Virus record (IMG/VR): IMGVR_UViG_3300047461_000038
Span: 1-29,447 of that record
Source of the DNA: a virus
Length of the DNA stretch: 29,447 nucleotides
Reading direction: 5' to 3' (one strand)
The notes beneath the pieces are model-generated. The model had not been told where the DNA came from and ran no database searches. It worked only from the letters and a program-made list of their open reading frames with translations. The position numbers and the translations under genes are program-made. Of this stretch, positions 5,564 through 12,020 are shown piece after piece. The first letter of the stretch is position 1; every line of letters begins with the position of its first letter.

Positions 5564-5607
5564 TTATTCAATATAAGCACCCTATATAGAGTGCCTATAG
5601 TGAATAA
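5564..5607 (-). repeat. 44-nt imperfect palindrome in the leader of the leftward unit
   Basis: Outer arms TTATTCA (5564-5570) and TGAATAA (5601-5607), inner arms GCACCC/GAGTGC around CCTATATAG (5577-5594); only a few mismatches across the whole 44 nt. As RNA on the minus strand it forms a long hairpin ending about 17 nt before the GTG at 5546. It could be an operator, an RNase III site or a leader hairpin. Confidence 0.7.
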
Positions 5608-5614
5608 CCTTAAC

Positions 5615-5881
5615 AGCTAGGCGGTTGAGTGGTCAGTTGCCGTTGTTTAGCACCAGTGCCTAAGCACCCTCACCGCGGGCTATTGACCCCGCCTTGCCGT
5701 TTGGCTATTCGCCTAGCTAGTAACTGTCGCTTATATATGTAGTGCCACGGCAATTCGCATATATAGCTAGAGGCTATGCTAGGGGTCGATTGTGGCTTGG
5801 GCTTGCCCTGTCTCTAACTGCGCCACCGTGGCAACGCGTACAGGGTAAGTATTTCTCCCGCCCTAGCCGTACTCAATCGAC
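5615..5881 (-). ncRNA. Candidate structured RNA or leader
   Basis: Complementary segments within 270 nt: AGCTAGGCG 5615-5623 with 5710-5718 (9 bp); TATATATG 5732-5739 with 5758-5765 (8); TGCCACGG 5743-5750 with 5826-5833 (8); GCTAGGG 5778-5784 with 5861-5867 (7); GTCGATTG 5785-5792 with 5874-5881 (8); CCCTGT 5806-5811 with 5840-5845 (6), enclosing GCG/CGC and GCCA/TGGC. The 5778 and 5785 helices cross each other, as do 5743 and 5785, implying a pseudoknot or alternative pairings. If transcribed from the possible promoter at 5891-5918 it would be the 5' leader of the leftward unit. The strand is uncertain. Chance gives roughly one 8-bp match in this length, so this is suggestive only. Confidence 0.35.
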
Positions 5882-5890
5882 TTAATGGTT

Positions 5891-5918
5891 ACTATACAGG
5901 AGTAAACAGCTATTACAA
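5891..5918 (-). promoter_or_regulatory. Possible leftward sigma70-like promoter
   Basis: On the minus strand TTGTAA (5918-5913), 16-nt spacer, TATAGT (5896-5891). Matches are 4/6 and 5/6. It is the best candidate I see for driving the 5546 gene and the microgene group, giving a leader of about 340 nt. Confidence 0.4.
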
Positions 5919-6292
5919 GCCTTTATTCCAATTTTTTATATAACTTTTTTGCATAACCTCTATGGGTTGTCATAACCAAATGTTATACCCTATGCTAGCC
6001 ACTGACTGACTACGCTACAACCCGCGCCACTACTGGGCTAGAGCAAATCCCCGCGATTAAGCCCTTACCCCTTGCCATTGTATAGGTTGACCGTAACCCC
6101 GCTTAAACCTCAATTCTGGGGCTTCTAGGACTATATAACCCAAACGCATAACGTGGGATTGTCTTTATAATTTTTTAGCATTGGACTACTTGTTGTGTTC
6201 TGTGGTAGGGCTATAGGTATCCACTAGCACACTTTCTTTCCCGCCACCAGTCCTACTAATGACCGCCTCAAGGTTTTTGGTCATAGACTACC

Positions 6293-6355
6293 TGTGGATA
6301 TCCTGTGGATAACCTGTGGATAACTCGGGGGTGCCTGTGGATAACCTGTGGACGG
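6293..6355 (+). other. Array of five DnaA-box-like iterons; candidate replication origin
   Basis: TGTGGATAA (reverse complement of the DnaA box TTATCCACA) occurs exactly at 6304, 6315 and 6336, with variants TGTGGATAT at 6293 and TGTGGACGG at 6347. All are in the same orientation and each is preceded by CC. Start-to-start spacings are 11, 11, 21 and 11 bp, about one and two helical turns, so all sites face the same side of the helix. AT-rich patches lie upstream and A-tracts downstream. The array could be an origin bound by host DnaA, a DnaA sink, or iterons for a phage initiator. Confidence 0.75.
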
Positions 6356-6375
6356 GGCGGGGGGGTGCGCGAGGG
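6354..6375 (+). other. G-quadruplex motif next to the DnaA-box array
   Basis: Four G-tracts on the plus strand: GGGG (6354-6357), then GGGGGGG (6359-6365, enough for two tracts), then GGG (6373-6375) after a 7-nt loop. It meets the usual G3-N1-7 rule. It overlaps the last iteron and stands out in an AT-rich genome. Confidence 0.55.
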
Positions 6376-6565
6376 CGTGAGGCTGGCACGGTTCCCGCAC
6401 GTATACAAAAAAAGCCTAAAATTGAAAAAAAGAATGCCTAATGTTTATACCTCTAAGTTGTTGTTTTCCTTAAGTTTTCTTAGGCGGGGATTAAGGATGA
6501 CTAATATATAAAAAAGGGTCACTTAAGTAAGGAACTAATATTTTAATCGGGGTCTAAAATAATGC

Positions 6566-6594
6566 TTGACTTTCGGTCTAAAGTATGCTATAAT
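6566..6594 (+). promoter_or_regulatory. Strong rightward sigma70 promoter
   Basis: TTGACT (6566-6571), exactly 17 nt, extended -10 TGcTATAAT with TATAAT at 6589-6594. Predicted start near 6601. It drives the packaging block. It resembles the promoter at 11661 in the -35 flank, in TATGnTATAATAT and in spacing. Confidence 0.92.
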
Positions 6595-6623
6595 ATGGAT
6601 ATAATAAAGACATTGTTTAGAGC

Positions 6624-6709
6624 CTTAAGTATACTTAAGTATTGTTTAGTTATTAATCTTTAATGTTTAATAATAAACGCTATCCTAAGGATACTTAAGA
6701 TAACTTAAG
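6624..6709 (+). promoter_or_regulatory. Paired CTTAAG operator-like sites in the leader
   Basis: CTTAAG-TATA-CTTAAG (6624-6639, a perfect 16-bp palindrome) and CTTAAG-ATAA-CTTAAG (6694-6709): two pairs with the same 10-bp period. Further single CTTAAG sites lie at 6469 and 6522. Direct repeats ATTGTTTAG (6612-6620, 6641-6649) flank the first pair. The second pair ends in the ribosome site AAGGAG, so binding there could block translation or elongation. Confidence 0.55.
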
Positions 6710-6718
6710 GAGAGTCCA

Positions 6719-7123
6719 TTGGATACTAAAGAAAATCCTCCGAAAAGGAGGGGGCGACCACCGAAGTCCTCGGTTGTGTCAAGAAAGAAAGGGGCGACGG
6801 GGTTGTCACGGGGTCGTCCCAAAGGTGACGCGGCAATAATCAACGAATACAAGAGTAGGATGTTGACCTCGCCAAAGTCAAAGAAGGTGTTGGAGTCAAT
6901 ATTTGACGCGGCACTTAACGATGACCACAAGCACCAGTCAGCCGCTTGGAAACTTATTGTAGATAGGATTGTCCCTGTAGGAGCGTTTGAAAAGGATGTT
7001 GTCAAAGGCGCAGGGAAGTCAGCAATACAGATAAACATTACTGGAGTTGGTGGAGAAACCACGGTGGTGTCAAATACAGAAGAAGAAGATGACATCTTAG
7101 AAGGGGAAACTATAGATGGCTAA
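6719..7123 (+). CDS. AT-hook protein, putative terminase small subunit
   Basis: 134 aa, TTG start at 6719 with AAGGAG 6 nt upstream; no in-frame ATG lies near. The N-terminus has two AT-hook-like cores, KRRGRPPK (about residues 9-16) and SRGRPKGD (about 30-37), expected to bind the minor groove of AT-rich DNA. The middle is helical (KKVLESIFDAALNDDHKHQS and AAWKLIVDRIVPVGAFEK), and the end is a Gly/Glu-rich acidic tail. As the first gene of the packaging block, with large terminase and portal nearby, it probably recognises the packaging site. The helical region resembles proteins I recall beside phage terminases. It could instead be another DNA-binding packaging factor. Confidence 0.6.
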   Translation: MDTKENPPKRRGRPPKSSVVSRKKGATGLSRGRPKGDAAIINEYKSRMLTSPKSKKVLESIFDAALNDDHKHQSAAWKLIVDRIVPVGAFEKDVVKGAGKSAIQINITGVGGETTVVSNTEEEDDILEGETIDG

Positions 7124-7472
7124 GTACTTCAACAGACAAGAGTTCGCTTGTCAGTACACAGGTAACAACGAAATCAAGCCTGAGTTCATTGAAAGATTAG
7201 ATGAACTGAGAGAGGCTTGTGGTTTCCCGTTTATTATTACATCAGGATACAGAGACCCAGAACACCCAATCGAAGCCAAGAAAACTAAAGCAGGAACTCA
7301 TGCACAAGGCATTGCCGCAGATATTAAAGTCAACAACGGTCTACAGCGTTTCAAAATCGTTGAGGAGGCTATCAAGTTGGGTTTCACGGGAATCGGAGTC
7401 GCTTCTAGCTTTGTTCATGTTGACATCCGCAATCCTGACGATACAACCCCTTTTGTGATGTGGACTTACTAA
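7116..7472 (+). CDS. Endolysin, peptidase M15 family
   Basis: 118 aa, a single catalytic domain. Motifs of the M15/VanY-like zinc peptidases: SGYRDPEHP (about 43-51), GTHAQGIAAD with ligands H62 and D69, and FVHVDIR with H101. These bind one zinc and cut peptide bonds in peptidoglycan stem peptides. There is no signal peptide or membrane segment, so it needs a holin to reach the wall. The ATG overlaps the upstream gene by 8 nt, and the large terminase GTG follows the stop directly. Placement of the lysin between the two terminase genes, far from the holin candidates at 17361 and 19404, is notable. A virion-associated role is less likely. Confidence 0.9.
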   Translation: MAKYFNRQEFACQYTGNNEIKPEFIERLDELREACGFPFIITSGYRDPEHPIEAKKTKAGTHAQGIAADIKVNNGLQRFKIVEEAIKLGFTGIGVASSFVHVDIRNPDDTTPFVMWTY

Positions 7473-8729
7473 GTGACGACGGAACTTAATGTTTCGTTGC
7501 TTCCGTGGCAACAAGAAGTATTCGAGGACGAGACGCGGTTTAAAGTTATAGCCGCGGGCAGACGGACAGGGAAATCCCGTCTAGCGGCATGGATGCTCAT
7601 TATTCGAGCATTACAAACTGAGAAGGGTCATGTGTTTTATGTAGCCCCTACTCAGGGTCAGGCTAGGGACATTATGTGGCAAGTCTTGTTAGAGATTGGT
7701 CATCCCGTAATCTCCTCTAGCCATGTAAACAACTTACAAATAAAACTAGTCAACGGTGCAACCATAGCACTCAAAGGTGCAGATAGACCAGAAACCATGC
7801 GTGGTGTCAGTCTTAAGTTCCTAGTTATGGATGAGTACGCTGACATGAAGCCAGAGGTCTGGGAACAAATCCTACGTCCTGCACTGGCTGACCAAAAGGG
7901 TGATGCGTTGTTCATTGGTACGCCAATGGGACGTAATCACTTTTATGATTTATATACATACGCTAGTGTAGGAGAAGACCCAACGTTTGCGGGGTATCAT
8001 TTTACTAGCTATGACAATCCACTGCTAGACCCTGAAGAGATTGAAGCGGCTAAAAACTCAATGTCTGCGTTTAGTTTCCGTCAGGAGTTCATGGCATCAT
8101 TTGAGGCGCAAGGTAGTGAGTTATTCAAAGAAGAGTATGTTAAATTTAGTGAGGAAGAACCTCAAGCAGGTAGCTACTATATTGCAGTCGACTTGGCAGG
8201 ATTTGCTGATGTGGCTAAAGCTACGACAAAGACTAAACGACTTGACCAGACTGCCATCTCGGTTGTCAAGGCGAATGAAGATGGTTGGTGGGTCGCTGAG
8301 ATTATTCATGGCAGATGGGGTGTTGAAACCACTGCAAGAAAGATTTTTGAAGCTGTCAGAGACTATCGCCCAGTGGCGGTCGGAATTGAAAAAGGAGCGT
8401 TAAAGAACGCTGTACTTCCGTACATATCGGACCTAATGAAGTCCAACAACAGGTTCTTTAGAATAGATGAGTTGACACACGGCAACAAAAAGAAAACGGA
8501 CAGGATTGTCTGGGCTTTACAAGGTAGGTTTGAACACGGTAAGATAACACTTAACAAGGGTGAATGGAACGCTACATTCCTAGATGAGTTGTTTCAATTC
8601 CCTAATCAGCTTGTACATGATGACTTGATTGACTCGTTGGCGTACATTGACCAACTGGCTAACATAGCCTACACATCAGATTATGTAGAAGAAGAATTTG
8701 AATTTTTAGACGCATACGCAGGGTACTAA
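7473..8729 (+). CDS. Terminase large subunit (packaging ATPase-nuclease)
   Basis: 418 aa. ATPase domain: Walker A GRRTGKS (29-35), Walker B LKFLVMDE (114-121) with catalytic E121, and coupling motif LFIGTPMGRNHF (about 146-157). Nuclease domain with an RNase H-like fold: YIAVDLAG (D240), AVGIEKGA (E306) and HDDLIDSLAY (D383, D384, D387) as metal ligands. It translocates DNA into the prohead through the portal and cuts the concatemer. It starts with GTG immediately after the endolysin TAA and lacks a clear ribosome site, so it relies on coupling. It is short for a terminase, as in many marine podoviruses. Very secure. Confidence 0.96.
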   Translation: MTTELNVSLLPWQQEVFEDETRFKVIAAGRRTGKSRLAAWMLIIRALQTEKGHVFYVAPTQGQARDIMWQVLLEIGHPVISSSHVNNLQIKLVNGATIALKGADRPETMRGVSLKFLVMDEYADMKPEVWEQILRPALADQKGDALFIGTPMGRNHFYDLYTYASVGEDPTFAGYHFTSYDNPLLDPEEIEAAKNSMSAFSFRQEFMASFEAQGSELFKEEYVKFSEEEPQAGSYYIAVDLAGFADVAKATTKTKRLDQTAISVVKANEDGWWVAEIIHGRWGVETTARKIFEAVRDYRPVAVGIEKGALKNAVLPYISDLMKSNNRFFRIDELTHGNKKKTDRIVWALQGRFEHGKITLNKGEWNATFLDELFQFPNQLVHDDLIDSLAYIDQLANIAYTSDYVEEEFEFLDAYAGY

Positions 8730-8730
8730 T

Positions 8731-10803
8731 ATGTTACTAGAAGATAAAGAAGAGTTTACGTTGGAACAGGACCTTGAAGGATGGGTCATTGAAAAATGTC
8801 AAGGTTGGCGTAATCACTTTGAGTCCAACTACGCAGAAAAGTTTGATGAATACTACCGCCTTTGGCGCGGACAGTGGGCGGCAGAAGATAGAACTAGAGA
8901 GTCTGAACGCTCTAAGATTATCTCTCCTGCTCTGCAACAAGCAGTTGAGTCATCTGTTGCGGAACTAGAAGAAGCAACTTTTGGTCGTGGTAAATGGTTT
9001 GACATTGAAGACGATGTTAATGATAAAGAAAAACGCGATATAGCTGTTTTGCGTGAAACCTTATACAAAGATTTTAAAAAGAATAAAATCCGTAAAAGCG
9101 TAGCTGAGTGTCTTATCAATGCCGCTGTGTTCGGCACAGGCATTGCTGAGGTAGTTCTAGAGGAAGAGAAAGAGTTTCAACCTGCTACTCAACCTGTAAT
9201 GGGCGGAGACTTAACGGCAGTAGGTGTAAACATTGTAGACAAGACCTGTGTTAAACTACGACCAGTAATGCCACAGAACTTCCTTATCGACCCACTAGCT
9301 TCATCAGTAGAGGAAGCACTAGGCTGTGCAGTAGATGAGTTTGTACCTACGCATTTAGTAGAGCAGTTACAAGAGCAGGGTGTTTACCGTGACGTTGCTG
9401 TTGGTCTAGCCGCCCCTGACTTTGATATTGAACCAGATAAAGATTTAGCGGTGTTTGAAGATGACAAAGTACGTCTTACTAAATACTATGGGTTAGTTCC
9501 TCGTCATTTATTAAAAGCGGCACAAGAAGAAGAAGAAGAAAACGAAGTAGAAGAATTAGTCGTTGAAGATGAGGATGATTCCTACTATGTAGAAGCTATC
9601 GTTGTTATTGCTAATGATGGTACTCTACTTAAGGCTGAAGCCAATCCCTACATGATGGGTGACAGACCTATCGTTTCATTCCCGTGGGATGTCGTTCCTA
9701 GCCGTTTCTGGGGCAGAGGGGTATGTGAGAAAGGGTACAACTCACAAAAGGCGTTAGACGCTGAAATACGCGCTAGAATCGACGCTCTTGCATTGACTAT
9801 ACACCCAATGATGGCTATGGACGCTACTCGTATGCCTAGAGGTGCTAAACCAGAAGTTCGTGCAGGTAAGACTATTCTAACTAACGGTTCACCTAGAGAA
9901 GTCTTACAGCCTCTTAACTTTGGTAATGTTAGTCAGGTTACATTTGCACAAGCTAACGAACTACAGAAAATGGTACAGACAGCTACAGGTGCTATTGACT
10001 CTGCGGGTATAGCGGGTTCTATTAATGGTGAAGCTACTGCCGCAGGTATCTCTATGAGCCTCGGTGCTATAATCAAGCGTCACAAACGCACCCTAATTAA
10101 CTTCCAAGAATCGTTTCTTATTCCATTTGTATCTAAAGCCGCACATCGTTATATGCAGTTTAACCCTGAGCGTTATCCTGTTGCGGACTACAAGTTCCAT
10201 ACTTCTAGCAGTCTAGGTATTATTGCTCGTGAGTATGAGGTTACACAGCTTGTACAGTTACTACAAACCATGAAGCCAGACAGCCCAATGTACTCACAGT
10301 TGATTATGTCGATTGTAGATAACATGAACTTGTCTAACCGTGAAGAATTGATAGCAGGTTTACAACAGGCTAATGAGCCTAATCCAGAGGCGCAGAAAGC
10401 ACAACAGGCTATGCAACAAGCACAGATTGAGTTCCAGAAATCACAAACTGCGGCATTGAATGGTCAGGCTATTGAGTCACAGGCTAGAGCGCAGAAACTT
10501 ACTACAGAGGCTCAGGCTGTACCACAGGAACTTGAGATTGACCGCATTAAGGCAGTTACGGCTAATCTTAAACAAGGAGATGCTGACGACAAAGAGTTTC
10601 AGAAGCGTCTTAAAATATCAGAGCAGTTATTAAAAGAACGTGAAGTAGCTGTCAAAGAAAAAGGTTTAAGTAATGATAACACAACGCCAGTTCAACCAAG
10701 CAATGGAGCAGGTCAACAAGGCATTCCAACGCCAAGACCAGAAACTAGAGGAATTGGAAGTCAAGGTCCAACACCTAGAGTCATCCCTCAAGGAGAAGTC
10801 TAA
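8731..10803 (+). CDS. Portal protein, P22-like size
   Basis: 690 aa, near P22 gp1 (725 aa) and larger than the T7 portal. It starts MLLEDKEEFTLEQDLEGWVI one base after the terminase stop. The central region carries features typical of portals (YYRLWRGQW near residue 43; PWDVVPSRFWGRGVCEKGYN around 311; GSINGEATAAGISMSLGAII around 430). An acidic low-complexity insert of Glu lies at about 265-288. The C-terminal 110 residues (from about 550) are Gln/Ala/Lys-rich and would form a long coiled-coil barrel, as in P22. It forms the dodecameric ring at one capsid vertex for DNA passage and tail attachment. Assigned by position, size and motifs. Confidence 0.9.
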   Translation: MLLEDKEEFTLEQDLEGWVIEKCQGWRNHFESNYAEKFDEYYRLWRGQWAAEDRTRESERSKIISPALQQAVESSVAELEEATFGRGKWFDIEDDVNDKEKRDIAVLRETLYKDFKKNKIRKSVAECLINAAVFGTGIAEVVLEEEKEFQPATQPVMGGDLTAVGVNIVDKTCVKLRPVMPQNFLIDPLASSVEEALGCAVDEFVPTHLVEQLQEQGVYRDVAVGLAAPDFDIEPDKDLAVFEDDKVRLTKYYGLVPRHLLKAAQEEEEENEVEELVVEDEDDSYYVEAIVVIANDGTLLKAEANPYMMGDRPIVSFPWDVVPSRFWGRGVCEKGYNSQKALDAEIRARIDALALTIHPMMAMDATRMPRGAKPEVRAGKTILTNGSPREVLQPLNFGNVSQVTFAQANELQKMVQTATGAIDSAGIAGSINGEATAAGISMSLGAIIKRHKRTLINFQESFLIPFVSKAAHRYMQFNPERYPVADYKFHTSSSLGIIAREYEVTQLVQLLQTMKPDSPMYSQLIMSIVDNMNLSNREELIAGLQQANEPNPEAQKAQQAMQQAQIEFQKSQTAALNGQAIESQARAQKLTTEAQAVPQELEIDRIKAVTANLKQGDADDKEFQKRLKISEQLLKEREVAVKEKGLSNDNTTPVQPSNGAGQQGIPTPRPETRGIGSQGPTPRVIPQGEV

Positions 10804-11093
10804 TGCCCGCAAAAAAAGACCCAAGACTAGCTAGAGCAGGAGTCTCTGGTTACAACAAACCAAAGCGTACACCTAATCACCCTAAGAAATCTCATGTGGT
10901 GGTTGCTAAGGAAGGTGATAAGATTAAGACTATACGTTTTGGTGAGCAGGGAGCAAAGACTGCGGGTAAACCTAAGTCAGGTGAATCCGCTAGAATGAAA
11001 GCTAAACGCAAGTCCTTTAAAGCTAGACACGGTAGAAATATCGCCAAAGGTAAAATGTCTGCGGCTTATTGGGCTGATAAAGTTAAATGGTAA
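10803..11093 (+). CDS. Basic 96-aa protein, conserved in phages, unknown
   Basis: Starts MPAKKDPRLARAGVSGYNKP; then HPKKSHVVVAKEGDKIKTIR and FGEQGAKTAGKPKSGESARM, and a Lys/Arg-rich end (KAKRKSFKARHGRNIAKGKM) closing with AAYWADKVKW. Strongly positive. The motif SGYNKPKRTPxHPxKSHVVVAKEGxKxKTIRFG is one I recall from a phage domain of unknown function (probably DUF6321), often beside portal genes. Starts by TAATG overlap with the portal. Might bind DNA during packaging or sit in the virion; not established. Confidence 0.8.
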   Translation: MPAKKDPRLARAGVSGYNKPKRTPNHPKKSHVVVAKEGDKIKTIRFGEQGAKTAGKPKSGESARMKAKRKSFKARHGRNIAKGKMSAAYWADKVKW

Positions 11094-11105
11094 GGAGAAA
11101 CTATT

Positions 11106-11216
11106 ATGCCAATGGTAGGAAAAAAGAAGTTCCCATACACTAAAGCAGGTAAGACTGCCGCTAAAAAAGCCGCTAAGAAGACTGGTAAGAAAGTAGTTAA
11201 GAAAAAAGGCTACTAG
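11106..11216 (+). CDS. 36-aa Lys-rich microprotein
   Basis: MPMVGKKKFPYTKAGKTAAK, then KAAKKTGKKVVKKKGY. Nearly half Lys, with the KKAAKK/KK pattern of histone H1 tails. AAGGAG is 7-8 nt upstream. It ends one base before the next ATG. Similar short MPMVGKKKFPYT proteins recur in phages as I remember them. A DNA-condensing or charge-neutralising role is inference only. Confidence 0.8.
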   Translation: MPMVGKKKFPYTKAGKTAAKKAAKKTGKKVVKKKGY

Positions 11217-11217
11217 T

Positions 11218-11403
11218 ATGCCTACGGCTAAAAAGAAATCCACAGTAAACAAGGCGGGTAACTACACCAAGCCTACTATGCGTAAGAACTTGTTTAATAA
11301 AATTAAAGCAGGTTCTAAGGGCGGTAAGGCAGGACAGTGGTCTGCTAGGAAGGCACAGATGCTCGCTAAAGAGTACAAAGCTAAAGGTGGAGGATACAGG
11401 TAA
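11218..11403 (+). CDS. 61-aa basic protein, conserved in phages
   Basis: Starts MPTAKKKSTVNKAGNYTKPT; the core is MRKNLFNKIKAGSKGGKAGQ then WSARKAQMLAKEYKAKGGGYR. The motif LFNxIKAGSKGGxxGQWSARKAQxLAxxYKxxGGGY is highly characteristic of small basic proteins I remember from many phages. The function is unknown. Positive charge and the position behind the portal suggest nucleic-acid contact. TAATG coupling to the next gene. Confidence 0.82.
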   Translation: MPTAKKKSTVNKAGNYTKPTMRKNLFNKIKAGSKGGKAGQWSARKAQMLAKEYKAKGGGYR

Positions 11404-11657
11404 TGCCACTAAAAAAACCACAGAAAAGCCTCAAGAAGTGGACTAAGGAAGAGTGGGGTACTAAGTCTGGTAAACCAAGCACTCAAGGTAAGAAAGCTAC
11501 AGGTGAACGCTATCTTCCCAAGAAGGCTCGTCAGGCTTTGACAAAGAAGGAATATGCCGCTACGTCACGCAAGAAACGTGCTGACACTAAAGCAGGTAAA
11601 CAGTTTAGTAAACAACCTAAAAAGATTGCAAAGAAAACAGCAAGACATAGAAAATAG
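11403..11657 (+). CDS. 84-aa basic protein (SLKKW...SGKPS family)
   Basis: Starts MPLKKPQKSLKKWTKEEWGT; contains KSGKPSTQGKKATGERYLPK, KARQALTKKEYAATSRKKRA and ends KQPKKIAKKTARHRK. The order SLKKWTKxxWxTKSGKPS, ERYLP, (Y)AAT(x)RKK, GKQFxxQPKxIAKKTxRxR matches a family I recall from cyanophages, other marine phages and large algal viruses, probably DUF5872. No function is known. It is the fourth Lys-rich protein in a row; the second strong promoter starts 3 nt after its stop. Confidence 0.82.
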   Translation: MPLKKPQKSLKKWTKEEWGTKSGKPSTQGKKATGERYLPKKARQALTKKEYAATSRKKRADTKAGKQFSKQPKKIAKKTARHRK

Positions 11658-11660
11658 TTC

Positions 11661-11689
11661 TTGACTTTTGTGACCAAATATGGTATAAT
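11661..11689 (+). promoter_or_regulatory. Second strong rightward sigma70 promoter
   Basis: TTGACT (11661-11666), 17-nt spacer, extended -10 TGgTATAAT with TATAAT at 11684-11689. It drives scaffold and capsid genes. The leader contains an AT-rich hairpin (TATATTA 11711-11717 with TAATATA 11725-11731), and AAGGAG before the ATG at 11760. Confidence 0.92.
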
Positions 11690-11759
11690 ATTTCTATAGT
11701 ATACATTAAGTATATTATATAAATTAATATAAAAGCTGTCCATTAAGGAGAAACAGTTT

Positions 11760-12020
11760 ATGACAGATATAGAACTTGAGAAGTACTATCGTTCCCTTGA
11801 GGAAATGTTCCGTTCAGATGGTTGGAAAAATCTAATGGAAGACCTAAAAGGAAGTGCATTAAATATCAACTCAGTAGAAGCCTGTCAAGATGACAAAGAC
11901 CTTTACTTTCGTAAGGGACAACTTGTAGTCATGGCTAATATACTGAATCTTGAAGCACAGATAGAAACAGCTAAAGAACAGCAAAACGAAAATGAACAAG
12001 AAGTGGAATTAGACTCGTGA
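11760..12020 (+). CDS. 86-aa acidic protein, unknown
   Basis: Starts MTDIELEKYYRSLEEMFRSD; helical throughout, with GWKNLMEDLKGSALNINSVE and a C-terminal Gln/Glu-rich tail. Ribosome site AAGGAG 10 nt before the ATG. First gene after the second promoter, upstream of the zinc-ribbon and scaffold genes. Similar small acidic proteins occur before capsid genes in podoviruses (memory). Possibly an assembly or packaging accessory; not recognised at family level. Confidence 0.8.
   Translation: MTDIELEKYYRSLEEMFRSDGWKNLMEDLKGSALNINSVEACQDDKDLYFRKGQLVVMANILNLEAQIETAKEQQNENEQEVELDS

Larger units (their letters stand above)
5547..6718. other. Divergent non-coding control region (1.17 kb)
   Basis: No convincing gene on either strand. 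Contents from left to right: long imperfect palindrome (5564-5607), a stretch with several complementary segments and many CTAG tetranucleotides (5615-5881), a possible leftward promoter (5891-5918), AT-rich patches (5929-5956 and 6158-6177), a 6-bp inverted repeat ATGACC/GGTCAT (6259-6284), five DnaA-box-like sites (6293-6355), a G-quadruplex motif (6354-6375), A-tracts spaced about 9 bp (6407-6413, 6418-6421, 6425-6431), six CTTAAG hexamers (6469-6709) and the strong rightward promoter (6566-6594). Position between divergent early and late blocks fits an origin/control region. Confidence 0.8.

Noticed and set aside
5590-6290. tRNA or group I intron in the non-coding region
   Set aside because: No T-loop GTTCGA-type arm with cloverleaf spacing and no intron core recognised; some helices exist, but they do not fit these classes.
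6305-6511. 68-aa plus-strand open frame over the iterons
   Set aside because: Its N-terminus is only the translation of the repeated TGTGGATAA units (repeating LWIT), it has no ribosome site, and it runs through the GC-rich G-tract.
6685-7095. 136-aa minus-strand open frame opposite the AT-hook gene
   Set aside because: Antisense shadow of a gene with known-type motifs; no ribosome site and a Ser/Phe-rich composition typical of reversed frames.
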